From Shinisaurus crocodilurus (lineage: Eukaryota; Chordata; Lepidosauria; Squamata; Shinisauridae), in contig CM037885.1 of the NCBI GenBank assembly GCA_021292165.1, positions 12,023,042 to 12,087,041 of the forward strand: a stretch of 64,000 bases of DNA, written 5' to 3'. Made by a program: the position numbers and the translations under genes. The notes beneath the pieces were generated by a model, which was not told the origin of the DNA, did no database searches, and worked only from the letters and a program-made list of their open reading frames with translations. Of this stretch, positions 43,512-53,995 are shown one piece after another (the stretch's first letter is position 1; each line of letters opens with the position of its first letter).

Positions 43512-45385
43512 CACCCATTGTGAACATAAGAACATAGGAAGAGCCATGCTGGATCAGACCAAGAGTCCATCTAGTCCAGTGTTCTGTTCACACAGTGGCC
43601 AACCAGCTGCCCACAGGAAACCCACAAGCAGGACATGAGTGCAACAGCACCCTCCTGCCCATGTTCCCCAGCTTCTGGTGTACGTAGGCATAGTGCCTCT
43701 GATACATAGAATAATAGAAAAGTAGAGCTGGAAGGGGCCTACAAGGCCATCGAGTCCAACCCCCTGCTCAATGCAGGAATCCAGGTCAAAGCATCCCTGA
43801 CAGATGGCTGTCCAGCTGCACCTTGAATGCCTCCAGAGTGGGAGAGCCCACCACCTCCCTAGGTAGTAGTTGATTCCATTGTCTTATTGCTCTAACAGTC
43901 AGGATTTTTTTCCTGAAGTTCAGGTAGAATCTGGGTTCCTGTAACTTGAGCCCATTATTCCGTGTCCTGCAAACTGGGATGATCGAGAAGAGATCCTGGC
44001 CCTCCTCTGTGTGACAACCCTTCAAGTACTGGAAGACTGCTATCATATCTACCCTCAGTCTCCTCTTCTGAAGGCTAAACATGCCCAGTTCTTTCAGTCT
44101 CTCCTCATAGGGCCTTGTTTCCAGTCCCTTTATCATCTTTGTCGCCCTCCTCTGAACCCTCTCCAGTTTGTCTACATCCTTCTTAAAGTGTGGTGCCCAG
44201 AACTGGACACAGTACTCAAGATGAGGCCTAACCAGTGCTGAGTAGAGGGGAATTACGCGATTTGGACACTATACTTCTATTAATGCATTTGCCTTCTTTG
44301 CAGCCACATCGCATTGCTGGCTCATATTCAGTTTGTGACCTACCACAATTCCAAGATCCTTCTCACTTGTAGTATTGTTGAGCCAAGTGTCCCCCATTCT
44401 GTAACTGTGCATTTGGTTTCCTTTCCCTAGGTGCAGCACTTGGCATTTATCCCTATTAAATTTCATTCTGTTGTTTTCGGCCCAGGCCCCAGCGCTCCAG
44501 CCTATCGAGATCACTTTGAATTTTGAATTTTGTTTCTGTCTTCCAGAGTATTAGCTGTTCCACCCAACTTTGTGTCATCTACAAATTTGATAAGCATTCC
44601 CTGCACCTCCTCATTCAAGTCATTAATAAAAATGTTGAAGAGCACTGGGCTCAGGACCGAGCCCTGTGGTACCCCGCTCGTTCCCTCTCCCCAGTTTGAG
44701 AAGGAACCATTGATAAGCACTCTTTGAGTCCGATTCTGTAGCCAATTGTGGATCCACCTGATAGTTGTTCCATCTAGCCCACTTTTAGCTAGCTTGCTAA
44801 TCAGGATATCACATGAGGCACTTTGTCGAAACCTTTGCTGAAGTCCAGATATATGATGTCCACAGCATTCCCACAGTCTACTAGGGAGGTTACCCAATCA
44901 AAAAATGAGATCAGATTAGTCTGGCAGGATTTGTTCTTGACAAATCCATGCTGGCTTCTAGTAATCACTGCATTGTGTTCAAGGTGCTTGCAGACTGACT
45001 TCTTTATAATCTGCTCCAAAATTTTCCCAGGGATTGATGTCAGACTGACTGGTCTATAGTTTCCAGGTTCCGCCTTCTTGCCCTTTTTGAAGATAGGAAC
45101 AACATTTGCCCTCCTCCAGTCATCTGGCACTTCACCTGTCCTCCATGATTTCTCAAAGATAATAGTGGTTCTGAGAGTTCTTCTGCCAGTTCCTTTATTA
45201 CTCTAGGATGCAGTTCGTCAGGCCCTGGAGATTTAAACTTGTTCAAAGTAATCAGGTGCTCCTTGACCATTTCAATCTATCAGTCTCAAGCTGCAATCCT
45301 GCCCCTTCAGTCTGCATTTCAGTTACTGCAGGAAGCACACAGCCAATCAGGACTAGTAGCCATTGATAGCCTTCTCCTCCATTGT
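43512..45385 (-). mobile_element. CR1-group LINE 3' end split by another CR1
   Basis: The outer copy is the family at 2075-2960. Its terminal part (AGAGCCATGCTGGATCAGAC to TGCCTCTGATAC) is at 43512-43704, and the next part (CAGGACTAGTAGCCATTGAT, AGCCTTCTCCTCCA) resumes at 45343-45383. A second CR1 lies between. Confidence 0.75.
43706..45290 (-). mobile_element. CR1 LINE with reverse transcriptase remnant
   Basis: Minus strand, 5' truncated. Reverse transcriptase pieces in order: KFKSPGPDELHPRVIKEL, YRPVSLTSIPGKILEQII, VDIIYLDFSKGFDKVPH (motif A), GVPQGSVLSPVLFNIFIND (motif B), FVDDTKL (motif C, catalytic DD kept), then CQVLHLGKGN and a C-terminus [20 protein letters not shown]. The 3' end is CTCTACTTTTCTATTATTCT at 43706. 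Frameshifts and stops make it inactive. Confidence 0.92.
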
Positions 45386-45389
45386 GACT

Positions 45390-45900
45390 CTGGATGATGG
45401 GAGTTCCAGTCCAAAACATCTAGAGGGTGCCGGATTGGCAAAGATTTTGTCTACTGGCCCAATATTACCTTTATTTTTGCTTTTTAAGGCAGTATTGGGA
45501 ATTCCTGTTAAACGTGTTGTTAATGTGAATCCTCAGTGTTGTCTGCAGGGTTCAACTCTCTCCCTAGCACTTCCAGAACTTACGTCTCTGCCTGGGGTGG
45601 CATGGGGGTGGTGGTAGTGGTGAGGAAGGGGATGGATTTCTCTTTTCTCTAGCCAACATCCACATCAAAGCACGCACATGAAACTAAGGCTCCACAGAGT
45701 GTTCAGTCTGCCATTTCACATGCTAGAGTGGCTCACTTTGAACTCTTAAAAACAGATTGTAGGACAATTGTGTTTTTTCAAGTGTCTCTTAACCCAAAAG
45801 AATAAACAGCATTGGCTTTTAAAGCAGGACAGGGTAAGCCACTGCAAAAGGAATACAGTATATGCAGCAGAGTATAGTTCTCAGCAATGGAAAGGGTGTG
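45390..45900. other. Unassigned intergenic sequence
   Basis: 45385-45440 is half of a palindromic mini-transposon. The rest is not recognised. Confidence 0.4.
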
Positions 45901-45904
45901 TCAC

Positions 45905-46197
45905 TGGGTTCAGGCACCATAATAACCCACACTCACGGGTTGAGTATGTGTTGTCATTGAACCCTGGTTTGGTGTGGGTCTGAAATGTGTCTGAATCCAG
46001 CTGTGCTAACAAACTATGGCTTGTTCCCCATGAACAACCCACAAAGAGAACCCATGGTTTGTTGTTAGGTTGTGAACTGTGGGTTGTTCACCATGGTTTG
46101 TTATCTTGTCTGGGTTCAGACAACATGATAACCCACGTTTCAACAGCAACACACTCTCAACCCTTGAGTGTGGGTTATCATGTTGTCTGAACCTAGT
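45905..46197. mobile_element. Inverted-repeat element, CTGGGTTCAGGCAACATG family
   Basis: Ends CTGGGTTCAGGCACCATAAT and ATCATGTTGTCTGAACCTAG are complementary, with AACCCACACTCACGGGTTGA and mirror inside. The centre carries tandem dyads of AACCATGGTTTG type. The sister copy is at 53535-53782. Confidence 0.78.
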
Positions 46198-46239
46198 CTC
46201 TCTATGTGTGCAGGCAGTATTCCTTGCAATTACAAGTGT

Positions 46240-46718
46240 GCCCCCCTCATCTGGAACATGGTGATGGGTTTGCTCTGTATCAGACTCCCTGCCATTTGCT
46301 CCTCCCAGCTAGAGCCATCAGAATTTTCTCTTCCTTTCTGGCAGGGCTCCTTTGCCCACTAAGAAGAGGGCCTTTTCTGTTGTGGCACCCTGGTAGTGGA
46401 ATGAGCTTCCCAGAAGGGATCACCTGGCACCTACATTGTGGTCTTTTTGGTGCCAGGTAAAAACCTTCATATTTTCCCCAGGCATTTTAGTTTCTTGGTT
46501 TCTGTTGTTTTAAATCTGTTCCTGTATTTTAAACCTTTGCACTGCTGCTAGGTTTTATTTTGAATTTTTATTTTTATTTTATTCTGTAGTTTTAAACTTT
46601 TACATGGTATTTTATGGTTTCAATCATTGTGAACCACCTAGAGAGCTTCGGCTATTGGGTGGTAGAGAAATGAAATAATAATAATAACAACAACAACAAC
46701 AACAACAACAACAAACAG
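46240..46718 (+). mobile_element. L2-like LINE 3' end
   Basis: AGAGGGCCTTTTCTGTTGTG and the following TGGAATGAGCTTCCCAGAAG, AT-rich UTR, CCTAGAGAGCTTCGGCTATT and an AATAAT/AACAAC tail. Confidence 0.75.
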
Positions 46719-46819
46719 GAGAAGCCCACCTGGTGAAGCACTGTCCATTCATGCTCCCTGCTGCAGCGATGGACAAAGCTTCACCTGACAAATTTCCACC
46801 TAGCCTGTAGTTTTTAATC

Positions 46820-46955
46820 CAGGGCTGAGCAACTCGTGGCCCTCCAGATGTTTTGACCTACAACTCCCATCAGCCCTAGCCAGCGTAGCCAATAGTGAGG
46901 CAAGATGGCACTTGTGGCCCTCCAGATGTTTTGGCCTACAAGCTGCCCACCCCTA
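46820..46955. mobile_element. Palindromic hAT-type element
   Basis: Flanks TTTTAATC (46812-46819) and TCTTAATC (46956-46963) match at seven of eight. Ends CAGGGCTGAGCAACTCG and AAGCTGCCCACCCCTA. Inner GGCCCTCCAGATGTTTTGAC occurs in the same direction twice, so the interior has been rearranged. Confidence 0.65.
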
Positions 46956-46964
46956 TCTTAATCC

Positions 46965-47073
46965 CACAGGATCCTTCCCCCTCCCCAAAAGAAAAACGTT
47001 TAGGAACCCTGCTCCTAGTGGAAAAAACAGTGCTGGTCCTAAGCACTGTAGTGCCCCCTCCTATAACAACAAG

Positions 47074-47120
<47 letters not shown>

Positions 47121-47790
47121 GCAGGCTTGCAGCGACATGCACTGAATGTACCTGCCAATTCAGAACAGGTGAGTCAACACTTGAAGCAGCTCTTCCTGTG
47201 GTTTTTTCGGGGGGGGGGGATTTCTGTTGACTCCATCTCCTAAATCCAACAAACACCCTACTTGAAAAAGAGTGCATTGCTCATCGCCCCTCCCTCTTTC
47301 ATTGAGGTAGTTGTGACAAAAATGGATTAAGAGAACATTTCCATTCCTGGAAGACATGCTTAGGGATGCTGACCAGCTGGAGAGGAAAGGTCCTGGGCCC
47401 GCTTGCTCCTGTGCCTTTAACAGAGATCTGAAGCACAGGAATCAGCAGGTGAAACATTTCATGGCTGGACTGGAACTGAATCCAATGAGCAGCTGCTAAT
47501 TGCGCTGGTGCAGTCTGATGGCTAGAGAGACCCGACTACATCAGGAAGTCCCCGGTGGAGTTCCTCCGTTGCTCTGAATTCATGAGGTTGACTTTGGCAA
47601 GCCGTTCTCTTTTACCCTCCCCCCCCCCCCCCAGTGTTGGCTCCAGGTTTCTGAGGGTCCTTGGGCAAGACACCCTCAATGGGACCCCTTCCCTGAGTGA
47701 GTCTGCCCTCTCATGGCCATTGTCACCTGCTGCTCTTGCTTCTCATCTTCTTTCTCATCATTGCTAGCAGCTGCTGGCTTGACAGGCAGT
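46965..47790. other. Intergenic sequence with TG/AG microsatellite
   Basis: TG then AG run at 47074-47120. No gene recognised. Confidence 0.45.
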
Positions 47791-47792
47791 CA

Positions 47793-48300
47793 ATGGCCCG
47801 GTTCACACTACCACAGCAAAAAGAAGCCAAGGTGGCTTCTTTTCCCCGCCTGAGCTGGTTGTGCGCTGCACGATTTGCTTCACTCAGTGTTCTCCAACCT
47901 TGGGCCCCCAGATGTTTTTGGCCTGCAACTCCCAGCATGCCCCAGCCAGCATAGCTGGCTGGGGCATGCTGGGAGTTGTAGGCCAAAAACATCTGGGGGG
48001 GCCAAGGTTGGAGAACACTGGCTTAACTACCCTCGTGGCATGTGGCTTCCCATGTCGTCTGAGTCCTGTGAGATATGTGGCAGGGTGGCGGGCGGCTTTG
48101 AAACCACTCCAGAACCCATGGGTTTCGAAGCCACCCCCACCACGCACCTCACTGGGTTTGGACAAACACAGGAAGCCATGCACCAGGAAGGTAATTAAGC
48201 AAATCACATGGTGTGCAACTGGCTCACACAGGGGGGGGTAGGGGGAAAAGCCACCCTGGCTTCTTTTCGCCATGATCGTGCGAACCCGGTCAATGAGTGA
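47793..48300. mobile_element. CCGGGTT inverted-repeat element with nested hAT
   Basis: Ends CAATGGCCCGGTTCACAC and GTGCGAACCCGGTCAATG are complementary; AAGAAGCCAAGGTGGCTTCT and its mirror follow. The same family as 18328-18628. The left arm is interrupted by the hAT at 47885-48020. Confidence 0.82.
47885..48020. mobile_element. Palindromic hAT mini-element nested in an inverted-repeat element
   Basis: Flanks GCTTCACT (47877-47884) and GCTTAACT (48021-48028) match at seven of eight. Ends CAGTGTTCTCCAACCTTGGG and CCAAGGTTGGAGAACACTG are perfect complements. Same family as 25994-26118. Confidence 0.9.
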
Positions 48301-49640
48301 GAGGGAGGGGGATGAGCCTGTTGCAATGGCAGAGGAGGAGCAAGTCCTGGCGGCACTTGACGGTGGGCCCCTGCTGGGGAGTGGGCCATTAGCAGCTGCC
48401 CAAGCATGCCTACCTGCCTTACAGTGATCTTGTAAGGAACAGAGCAACATTCAAAAAGTGCACTATATAAACGCGAAGCATTATTATTTATTTGCCGAAC
48501 AGTCTTATCTGGACATCTTCAAGGGAAACAGAGGCTGAACGGCCATCTGCTGGGGAGGTTTTAGGCTCTGGATTTCCTTCATCGAGCAGTGGGTTGGACA
48601 AGGTAGCCCACTACCAAGCACCCTCCAGCTCTATGTAGGAAGGCCACCTACATGTCACCCAAAGGGAAGGAATGGATTATCAACAGCAACAAAAAAAGGG
48701 GGATACAGATTTGCATAAAATTTGCATTAAAATTACATCTGTTAATTTCTGTGTATAGATGGCAAATTCAGAAAGGATTACCGTACTGTAATTTACGGTA
48801 AATAGAAATGCAGTACACTATAGTGGGGAAGATAGTGACCACCAGATGGCCTGTGTGCCCACTGCTCAAGTCCACTGTTCAGAAGACCCTAACTCTGCAA
48901 TTCTATCCTCTGTGTAGCTGCAGGGAACAATTTCAGATGTTGGCGACCCTACAGCTTGCTTAGATCCAATGGTGAATGTCAAGTAGGAGAAATGCTAAAG
49001 GAAAAACCCCTCCAGCCTTCTCCCCTTTTAAAAACAACCATGTAAGAACAGATTGTGCACATTTATAATATATAGTACTGTACCTTACTTTAAGTTGAAA
49101 AACCCATTACAGTTCTTATTCTGGTACGGGTGCTTTTAAGGTCTTGATTGTTTGTCCATTTATTCTCATGATGAGCAGGCAGCCTCTCTACCCAGTTCAA
49201 TGACACTGTTGCAGGGTTAGCATCAGCAGCTAGCGGGGCCCACATCTGATACCTGCTTTGGTTCCCTCTTTATCTCCCCCCCTCCCCCAGTCCACTGCTC
49301 TGAATTCACCAGGTGGCTGAGCCGAGCTGCCATTTTAATTTCCCACAATGCCCCTGATATGGTGTCACTCTGGAGCACTGTGGGAAATTAAGGTGGCAGC
49401 CCTCGGCCATCTGATGCTGCCGCTACTGGTCACCACTGACTACTCCCAGGGCGTACCGGAGTGTGCTTTGCTCAGACCTGGAGCTGGCCCTGCATTGTTG
49501 CACTTGGAATGAATGAGACTTAAATTAGTCATGACTCACTTAAGCCCCATTCATTTCAATAGATCTACTCTAAGTAGGAATAACATGGCATACAACCTAC
49601 TGTTCCAAATTAGGTTACAGCCACACTACAGACTGGAGGC
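48301..49640. other. Intergenic sequence, mostly unassigned
   Basis: 48700-48960 resembles the GGCGATGCAT element of 32345-32972 in the opposite direction (TTGGCGACCCTA at its end). 49330-49400 has a dyad (AATTTCCCACAATGCCCC and GTGGGAAATTAAGG). Nothing else recognised. Confidence 0.4.
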
Positions 49641-49644
49641 TGTG

Positions 49645-49735
49645 ATCTTACACACACTTACCTGGGAGTAAGTTCCACTGAACTCCATGGGACATTACTT
49701 CTGAGTAGGCATGATATAGGATCGCACTGTTAATC
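49645..49735. mobile_element. Inverted-repeat element remnant
   Basis: CACTTACCTGGGAGTAAGTT and CATTACTTCTGAGTAGGCAT are arms of one dyad ending ATAGGATCGCACTGTTA. Confidence 0.55.
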
Positions 49736-49754
49736 TGGTTTTATCTGGAGTGGG

Positions 49755-49938
49755 AGCGGCTGTTGCTTGGTGGTAGAGCTCCTGCTTTGCATGCAGAAGG
49801 TTCTAGGTTCGATCCCCGGCATCTCCTGGTAGGGTTGGAAAAGTTCAAACCTGGAGAGCTGCTGTCAGTCAGTGTCGACAATACTGGGCTAGATGGACCA
49901 AGGGTAGGTTTAAGGCAGCTTCCTATATTGATCAATCT
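49755..49938 (+). mobile_element. tRNA-derived SINE with good pol III boxes
   Basis: TGGTGGTAGAGCTCCTGCTT (A box) and AGGTTCGATCCCC (B box, consensus), then ATCTCCTGGTAGGGTTGG, CTGGGCTAGATGGACCAAGG and GGCAGCTTCCTATA. It is not a tRNA gene: no acceptor stem closes around the boxes. Confidence 0.82.
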
Positions 49939-49939
49939 T

Positions 49940-50540
49940 GCCTTTTCTCCTGGGAAGGGGCCCTGGGAAATGCATTTAAGCAGAGGCCGGAGGAGCACAG
50001 ACCACCTATCAGGGATAGCGTAGCAGTGGATTTCCTACATCAGCAGGGGGTTGATCTAGATGACCTTTGAGGTACCTTCCAACTCTGGGATTCTATGTAG
50101 TTTGGGGAAGGGTGCTGCCTCCGGATCTCTAACAACATTGTCAACAGCGTCACTAAACTGCAACTCCCAGGATACCTTTGGGAGAAGGTATGCTGCTTGA
50201 AGTGGTACAAAGCCCGGGTAAGGTCTGGCAGTTGCATCTCGAGAAAACAACGGCACAACAAACCTGATACATGTAGGGGGAAGCTGGAGGTTGGAAAACA
50301 GCACCTATTCTTGAATTTGCTGCCCAAAGTCAAAGCTGTTCCTTCTTGATAAAAAGGGTGACCTTGCTTTTACCAGTCCTGTTTCAGGTGAGTGCAGTAA
50401 GTTTCTCAATAATGGTTGTATATCCCATAATTTCCTTAGCCATTTTGCATGGCGGGTCCGTTGGCCTCAGTCTCAAATGGCTAGCAATGATGGTCTTTAC
50501 GCATTTAGAAGATTGGTTATCCATGATATCGCTTTAGAAT
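49940..50540. other. Unassigned intergenic sequence
   Basis: 50035-50100 contains ATCTAGATGACCTTTGAGGT, a remnant of a LINE/SINE tail. Otherwise nothing recognised. Confidence 0.4.
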
Positions 50541-50544
50541 TCAG

Positions 50545-50685
50545 GGCTCTCCAACCTTGGGTCCCCAGATGTTGCTGGACTACAACTCCCAGAATCCCTT
50601 GCCATTAGCCATGTTGGCTGGGTATGCTGGGAGCTGTAGGCCAGCAACATCTGGGGACCCAAGGCTGGAGAGCCCTGCTTTAGAT
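50545..50685. mobile_element. Palindromic hAT-type element, CTCTCCAACCTTGGGTCC family
   Basis: CAGGGCTCTCCAACCTTGGG mirrors CCCAAGGCTGGAGAGCCCTG. Close copy of 22050-22190. CTTTAGAA and CTTTAGAT flank it with two extra bases on the left. Confidence 0.82.
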
Positions 50686-50699
50686 AGAGCCTTAAAAAT

Positions 50700-50768
50700 A
50701 AAGAAGGATGCAATCCTATGCATGTTTACAGAAAAGAAAGTTCTACAACAACCAGCAGGACACGGAGT
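50700..50768. mobile_element. Half of a GCAATCCTATGCA fold-back element
   Basis: GATGCAATCCTATGCATGTT and TCTACAACAACCAGCA; only one arm. Confidence 0.5.
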
Positions 50769-51016
50769 AATGGGCTCAAGTTGCAGGAACCCAGATTCCA
50801 CCTAAACCAGGAAAAATTTATTGACTGTTAGAGCAATAAGACAATGGAACCAATTACCTAGGGAGGTCGTGGGCTCTCCCACACTGGAGGCATTCAAGGT
50901 GCAGCTGGACAGCCATCTGTCAGGGATGCTTTGACCTGGATTCCTGCATTGAGCAGGGGATTGGACTCGATGGCCTTGTAGGCCCCTTCCAACTCTACTT
51001 TTCTATGATTCTATGA
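50769..51016 (+). mobile_element. CR1 LINE 3' end
   Basis: Last part of ORF2 (TTGACTGTTAGAGCAATAAG, reading [13 protein letters not shown]) and the UTR with GCATTGAGCAGGGGATTGGA and the terminal TTTTCTATGATTCTATGAG repeat. Confidence 0.9.
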
Positions 51017-51160
51017 GTTCAATGGGATATTCTCCTACATAAGTTTGATAGGATTGCAGCCTCAGGTCTCCCACATCTGCAATATTGGGGATAATAATAT
51101 TATTATGTTGAACTCCCTTGCAGGGTTGTTGTAAGGATTACAACAATATAATATAATATA

Positions 51161-53200
51161 TTTATTGACTGTTAGAGCAATAAGACAATGGAAGAATTTC
51201 TATGCTGCCTCCATTGCGTCTGCGGAGTGCTGTCCCAGGAGGCTGTTCCAAGTGGTCTGGAGTCTGGTCGGTCCAGTCACTCCGGACCCACTGGAACAGT
51301 CTAAAGCCTCCTGTGAGGCTTTAGCGAAGCACTTCGCAGATAAAATCGATCGGATTAGGAGTGGGATATCGTGCGTCGTGGACACAGGGAGTGAGCGGGA
51401 GGAGGCCAATGGCAGACCGGTTTTGTGGGATCGGTTTCGGCTTCTTCCTTCTGATGAAGTGGACAAGGTGCTTTCATCTGTGAGGCCGACCACCTGCTTG
51501 CTTGATCCTTGCCCGTCCTGGCTCATCATGAGCTGCAGGGAGAGACTGGGTGAGGGGATCAAGGCGGTGGTGAATGCCTCCCTCGAGGAGGCAGTGATGC
51601 CATCAGCCCTCAAGGAGGCAGTAATAAGACCGCTTCTAAAGAAGCCCTCCTTGGATCCCCAGGATTTAAACAACTTTCGCCCAGTCTCCAATTTACCATT
51701 TCTGGTCAAGGTGATCGAGCGGGTGGTGGGTGCTCAGTTGAAGGCACACTTGGATGAAGCCGATTATTTAGATCCGTGCCAGTCGGGCTTCAGGTCTGGA
51801 CATGGGACGGAGACGGCCTTGGTCGCCTTGGTGGATGATATGAGGAGGGCTTCGGATAGGGGCGAATGCTCCTTTCTAGTCCTCCTCGATCTCTCAGCGG
51901 CTTTTGATACCGTTGACCACGGTATCCTCCTGGACCGCCTGGAGGGGTTGGGCTTGGAAGGCACTGTATTGCAGTGGTTCCAGTCCTTCCTCTCTGGAAG
52001 GACTGAGCTATGCCCCTTCCCAATCCCTGGTATCTCCAGTTAAGAGCATCAGGTAGGTTTGTTTGTTTATTTATCAGAGGGTAGTTCTCGGGGAGGAGGC
52101 TTCGGACCCTCGGCCGCTCACTTGTGGAGTGCCGCAGGGTTCCATCCTCTCCCTGATGTTATTCAACATCTACCTCAAGCCGCTGGGAGCTATCATCAGG
52201 AGGTTTGGGGTGCGGTGTCATCAGTATGCGGATCACACGCAGCTTTACCTCTGTTTCAAGTCCTCACCGAGGTTGGCCGTTGAGACCCTGTCCAAGTGCC
52301 TGGAGTCAGTGGCTGGCTGGATGGGAAGGAACATGCTGAAACTGAACCCCGACAAGACCGAGGTACTTCTGGTGGGGGACAAGGGGAGGTTAGGGGATGT
52401 TGACCTGGTGCTGAATGGGGTACATCTCCCCCTGAAGGACCAGGTCCGCAGCTTGGGGGTCATTCTAGATTCCCAGCTGTCCATGGAGGCTCAGGTGGCA
52501 TCTGTGAGCCGGGCAGCGCTGTATCAACTCCATCTGATACGGCAGCTGCGCCCCTACCTTCCTAATCACCTGCTCCCATCAGTGGTTCATGCCTTGGTCT
52601 CCTCTCACCTAGACTACTGTAATGCGCCCTACGTGGGGTTACCCTTGAAGACGGTTCAGAAGCTACAGCTGGTACAGAACGCGGTGGCTCGCCTGGTTAA
52701 AGGCAGCCGCTGGTGGGATCACATCACGCCAGTGCTGAAGGATTTGCACTGGCTACCAGTTGCTTGCCGAGCCGAATTCAAGGTGTTGGTTTTGACCTTT
52801 AAAACCATATACGGCTCCGGTCCAGTCTATCTCAAGGAGCGTCTCCAGCAACACCAATTGGGCCGCTCAACAAGATCTGCCACGGATGGCCTTCTCCTTG
52901 TCCCTTCAGCCAGAGCAGCTAGACTGGTGGGGACGAGGAAGAGGGGCTTTTCTGTGGCGGCCCCCGTACTGTGGAACTCTCTCCCGAGTAACCTCCACCA
53001 TGTCCCCTCTCTGCTGAGCTTCTGTCGCTCATTAAAAACCTGGTTATTCAGGCGGGAATATGGGGTGGGTTAAGATTTTAAAATTTTTATATTGTTTTAA
53101 ATGTATTTTATTGTTTTAATTCTATGTACATCGCCCAGGGTGGCCGGTTGCCGGCCAGATAGGCGATATATATATATATATATATATATGTATGGGAAGT
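51161..53200 (+). mobile_element. L2-type LINE, truncated, with insertion and catalytic change
   Basis: 5'-truncated L2 ORF2. Reverse transcriptase motifs: KEAVIRPLLKKPSLDPQDL, NNFRPVSNLPFLVKVIERV, LLDLSAAFDTVDHGILLDRL (motif A), GVPQGSILSLMLFNIYLKP (motif B) and YADHTQLYL (motif C, second Asp replaced by His at 52234-52236). A 63-67 bp insertion at about 52008-52074 breaks the frame after LSGRTE. The C-terminus runs from VQKLQLVQNAVARLVKGS to WLFRREYGVG at 53073, and the 3' end has an AT microsatellite (53167-53190). The first 33 bases copy part of the CR1 at 50817-50849. Few stops, hence fairly young, but inactive. Confidence 0.9.
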
Positions 53201-53204
53201 GCTT

Positions 53205-53530
53205 TGAATGCTGAAAAGCACTATATAAATGATAGCATGACTGTCTTTTATTTTGTAAGCTGCTTTGAGCTTTGGAGAAGCACTGTATAATATTTAAAAT
53301 ATATTTTTTTCAATGGATACCTTCTGTCAATGGTTGGAATCTGCAACAGCCCCTTTGTTACAGAGGTGCACAGATGCTCTGGCTCTCTGGACACACATAT
53401 TTTGTGTGGTGCATTTTATTGGCATTTCCCTGATACCTTGGCTCCAGAATCCCTTTTGTTCTGGAAGCAGTAGCAGGGAAAGCTGCCAGAAATTGCACTA
53501 AGGCTTTGAAGGTTGCTTCAGGGGTAGAGC
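53205..53530. other. Unassigned intergenic sequence
   Basis: 53205-53300 looks like another LINE or SINE tail (GCTTTGAATGCTGAAAAGCA). The rest is not recognised. Confidence 0.4.
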
Positions 53531-53534
53531 AACT

Positions 53535-53783
53535 GACTGGGTTCAGGCAACATGATAACCCACACTCAAGGGTTGAGTGTGGGTTGTCATTGAACCGTGG
53601 GTTGTCATTGAAACATGGGTTAGCACGTGTTGTCCGAACCCAGCTGCACTAAGAAGCCATGGCTTGTTAACCATGAACAACCCATGAAGAGAGCCCATGC
53701 TTTGTTGCTGGTAGTGAACTTTGGGTTGTCCACCATGGTTTGTCATTTCAGCTGGGTCATCATGTTGTCTGAACCCAGTCACT
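53535..53783. mobile_element. Inverted-repeat element, CTGGGTTCAGGCAACATG family
   Basis: Ends GACTGGGTTCAGGCAACATG and CATGTTGTCTGAACCCAGTC are perfect complements; AACCCACACTCAAGGGTTGA inside. Better preserved than 45905-46197. Confidence 0.85.
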
Positions 53784-53811
53784 GTGTATGTGTGTCCTCT
53801 ATTGCAAGGGT

Positions 53812-53995
53812 GGGAAGCTGCCTTACATACAAGGTCAGGATATTTGTCCACCTAGCCCAGTACCGTCTCCTCTGATTGGCAACGGCTCTCCAGGGTTTCT
53901 GGCAAAATCTCCTAGTCCTACCTAGAGGTGCCAGGGATTGAACTTGGGACTTTCTGCATGCAAAGCATGTGCTCAACTGCTGAGTTATGAGCCCC
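53812..53995 (-). mobile_element. tRNA-derived SINE, GCATGCAAAGCA family
   Basis: Inverted: AAGCTGCCTTACATACAAGG, TGCCAGGGATTGAACTTGGG (B box on minus) and CATGCAAAGCATGTGCTCAA (A box). Confidence 0.82.

Noticed and set aside
49755..49815. tRNA gene
   Set aside because: A and B boxes are good, but there is no acceptor stem or cloverleaf and the sequence continues as a SINE body.
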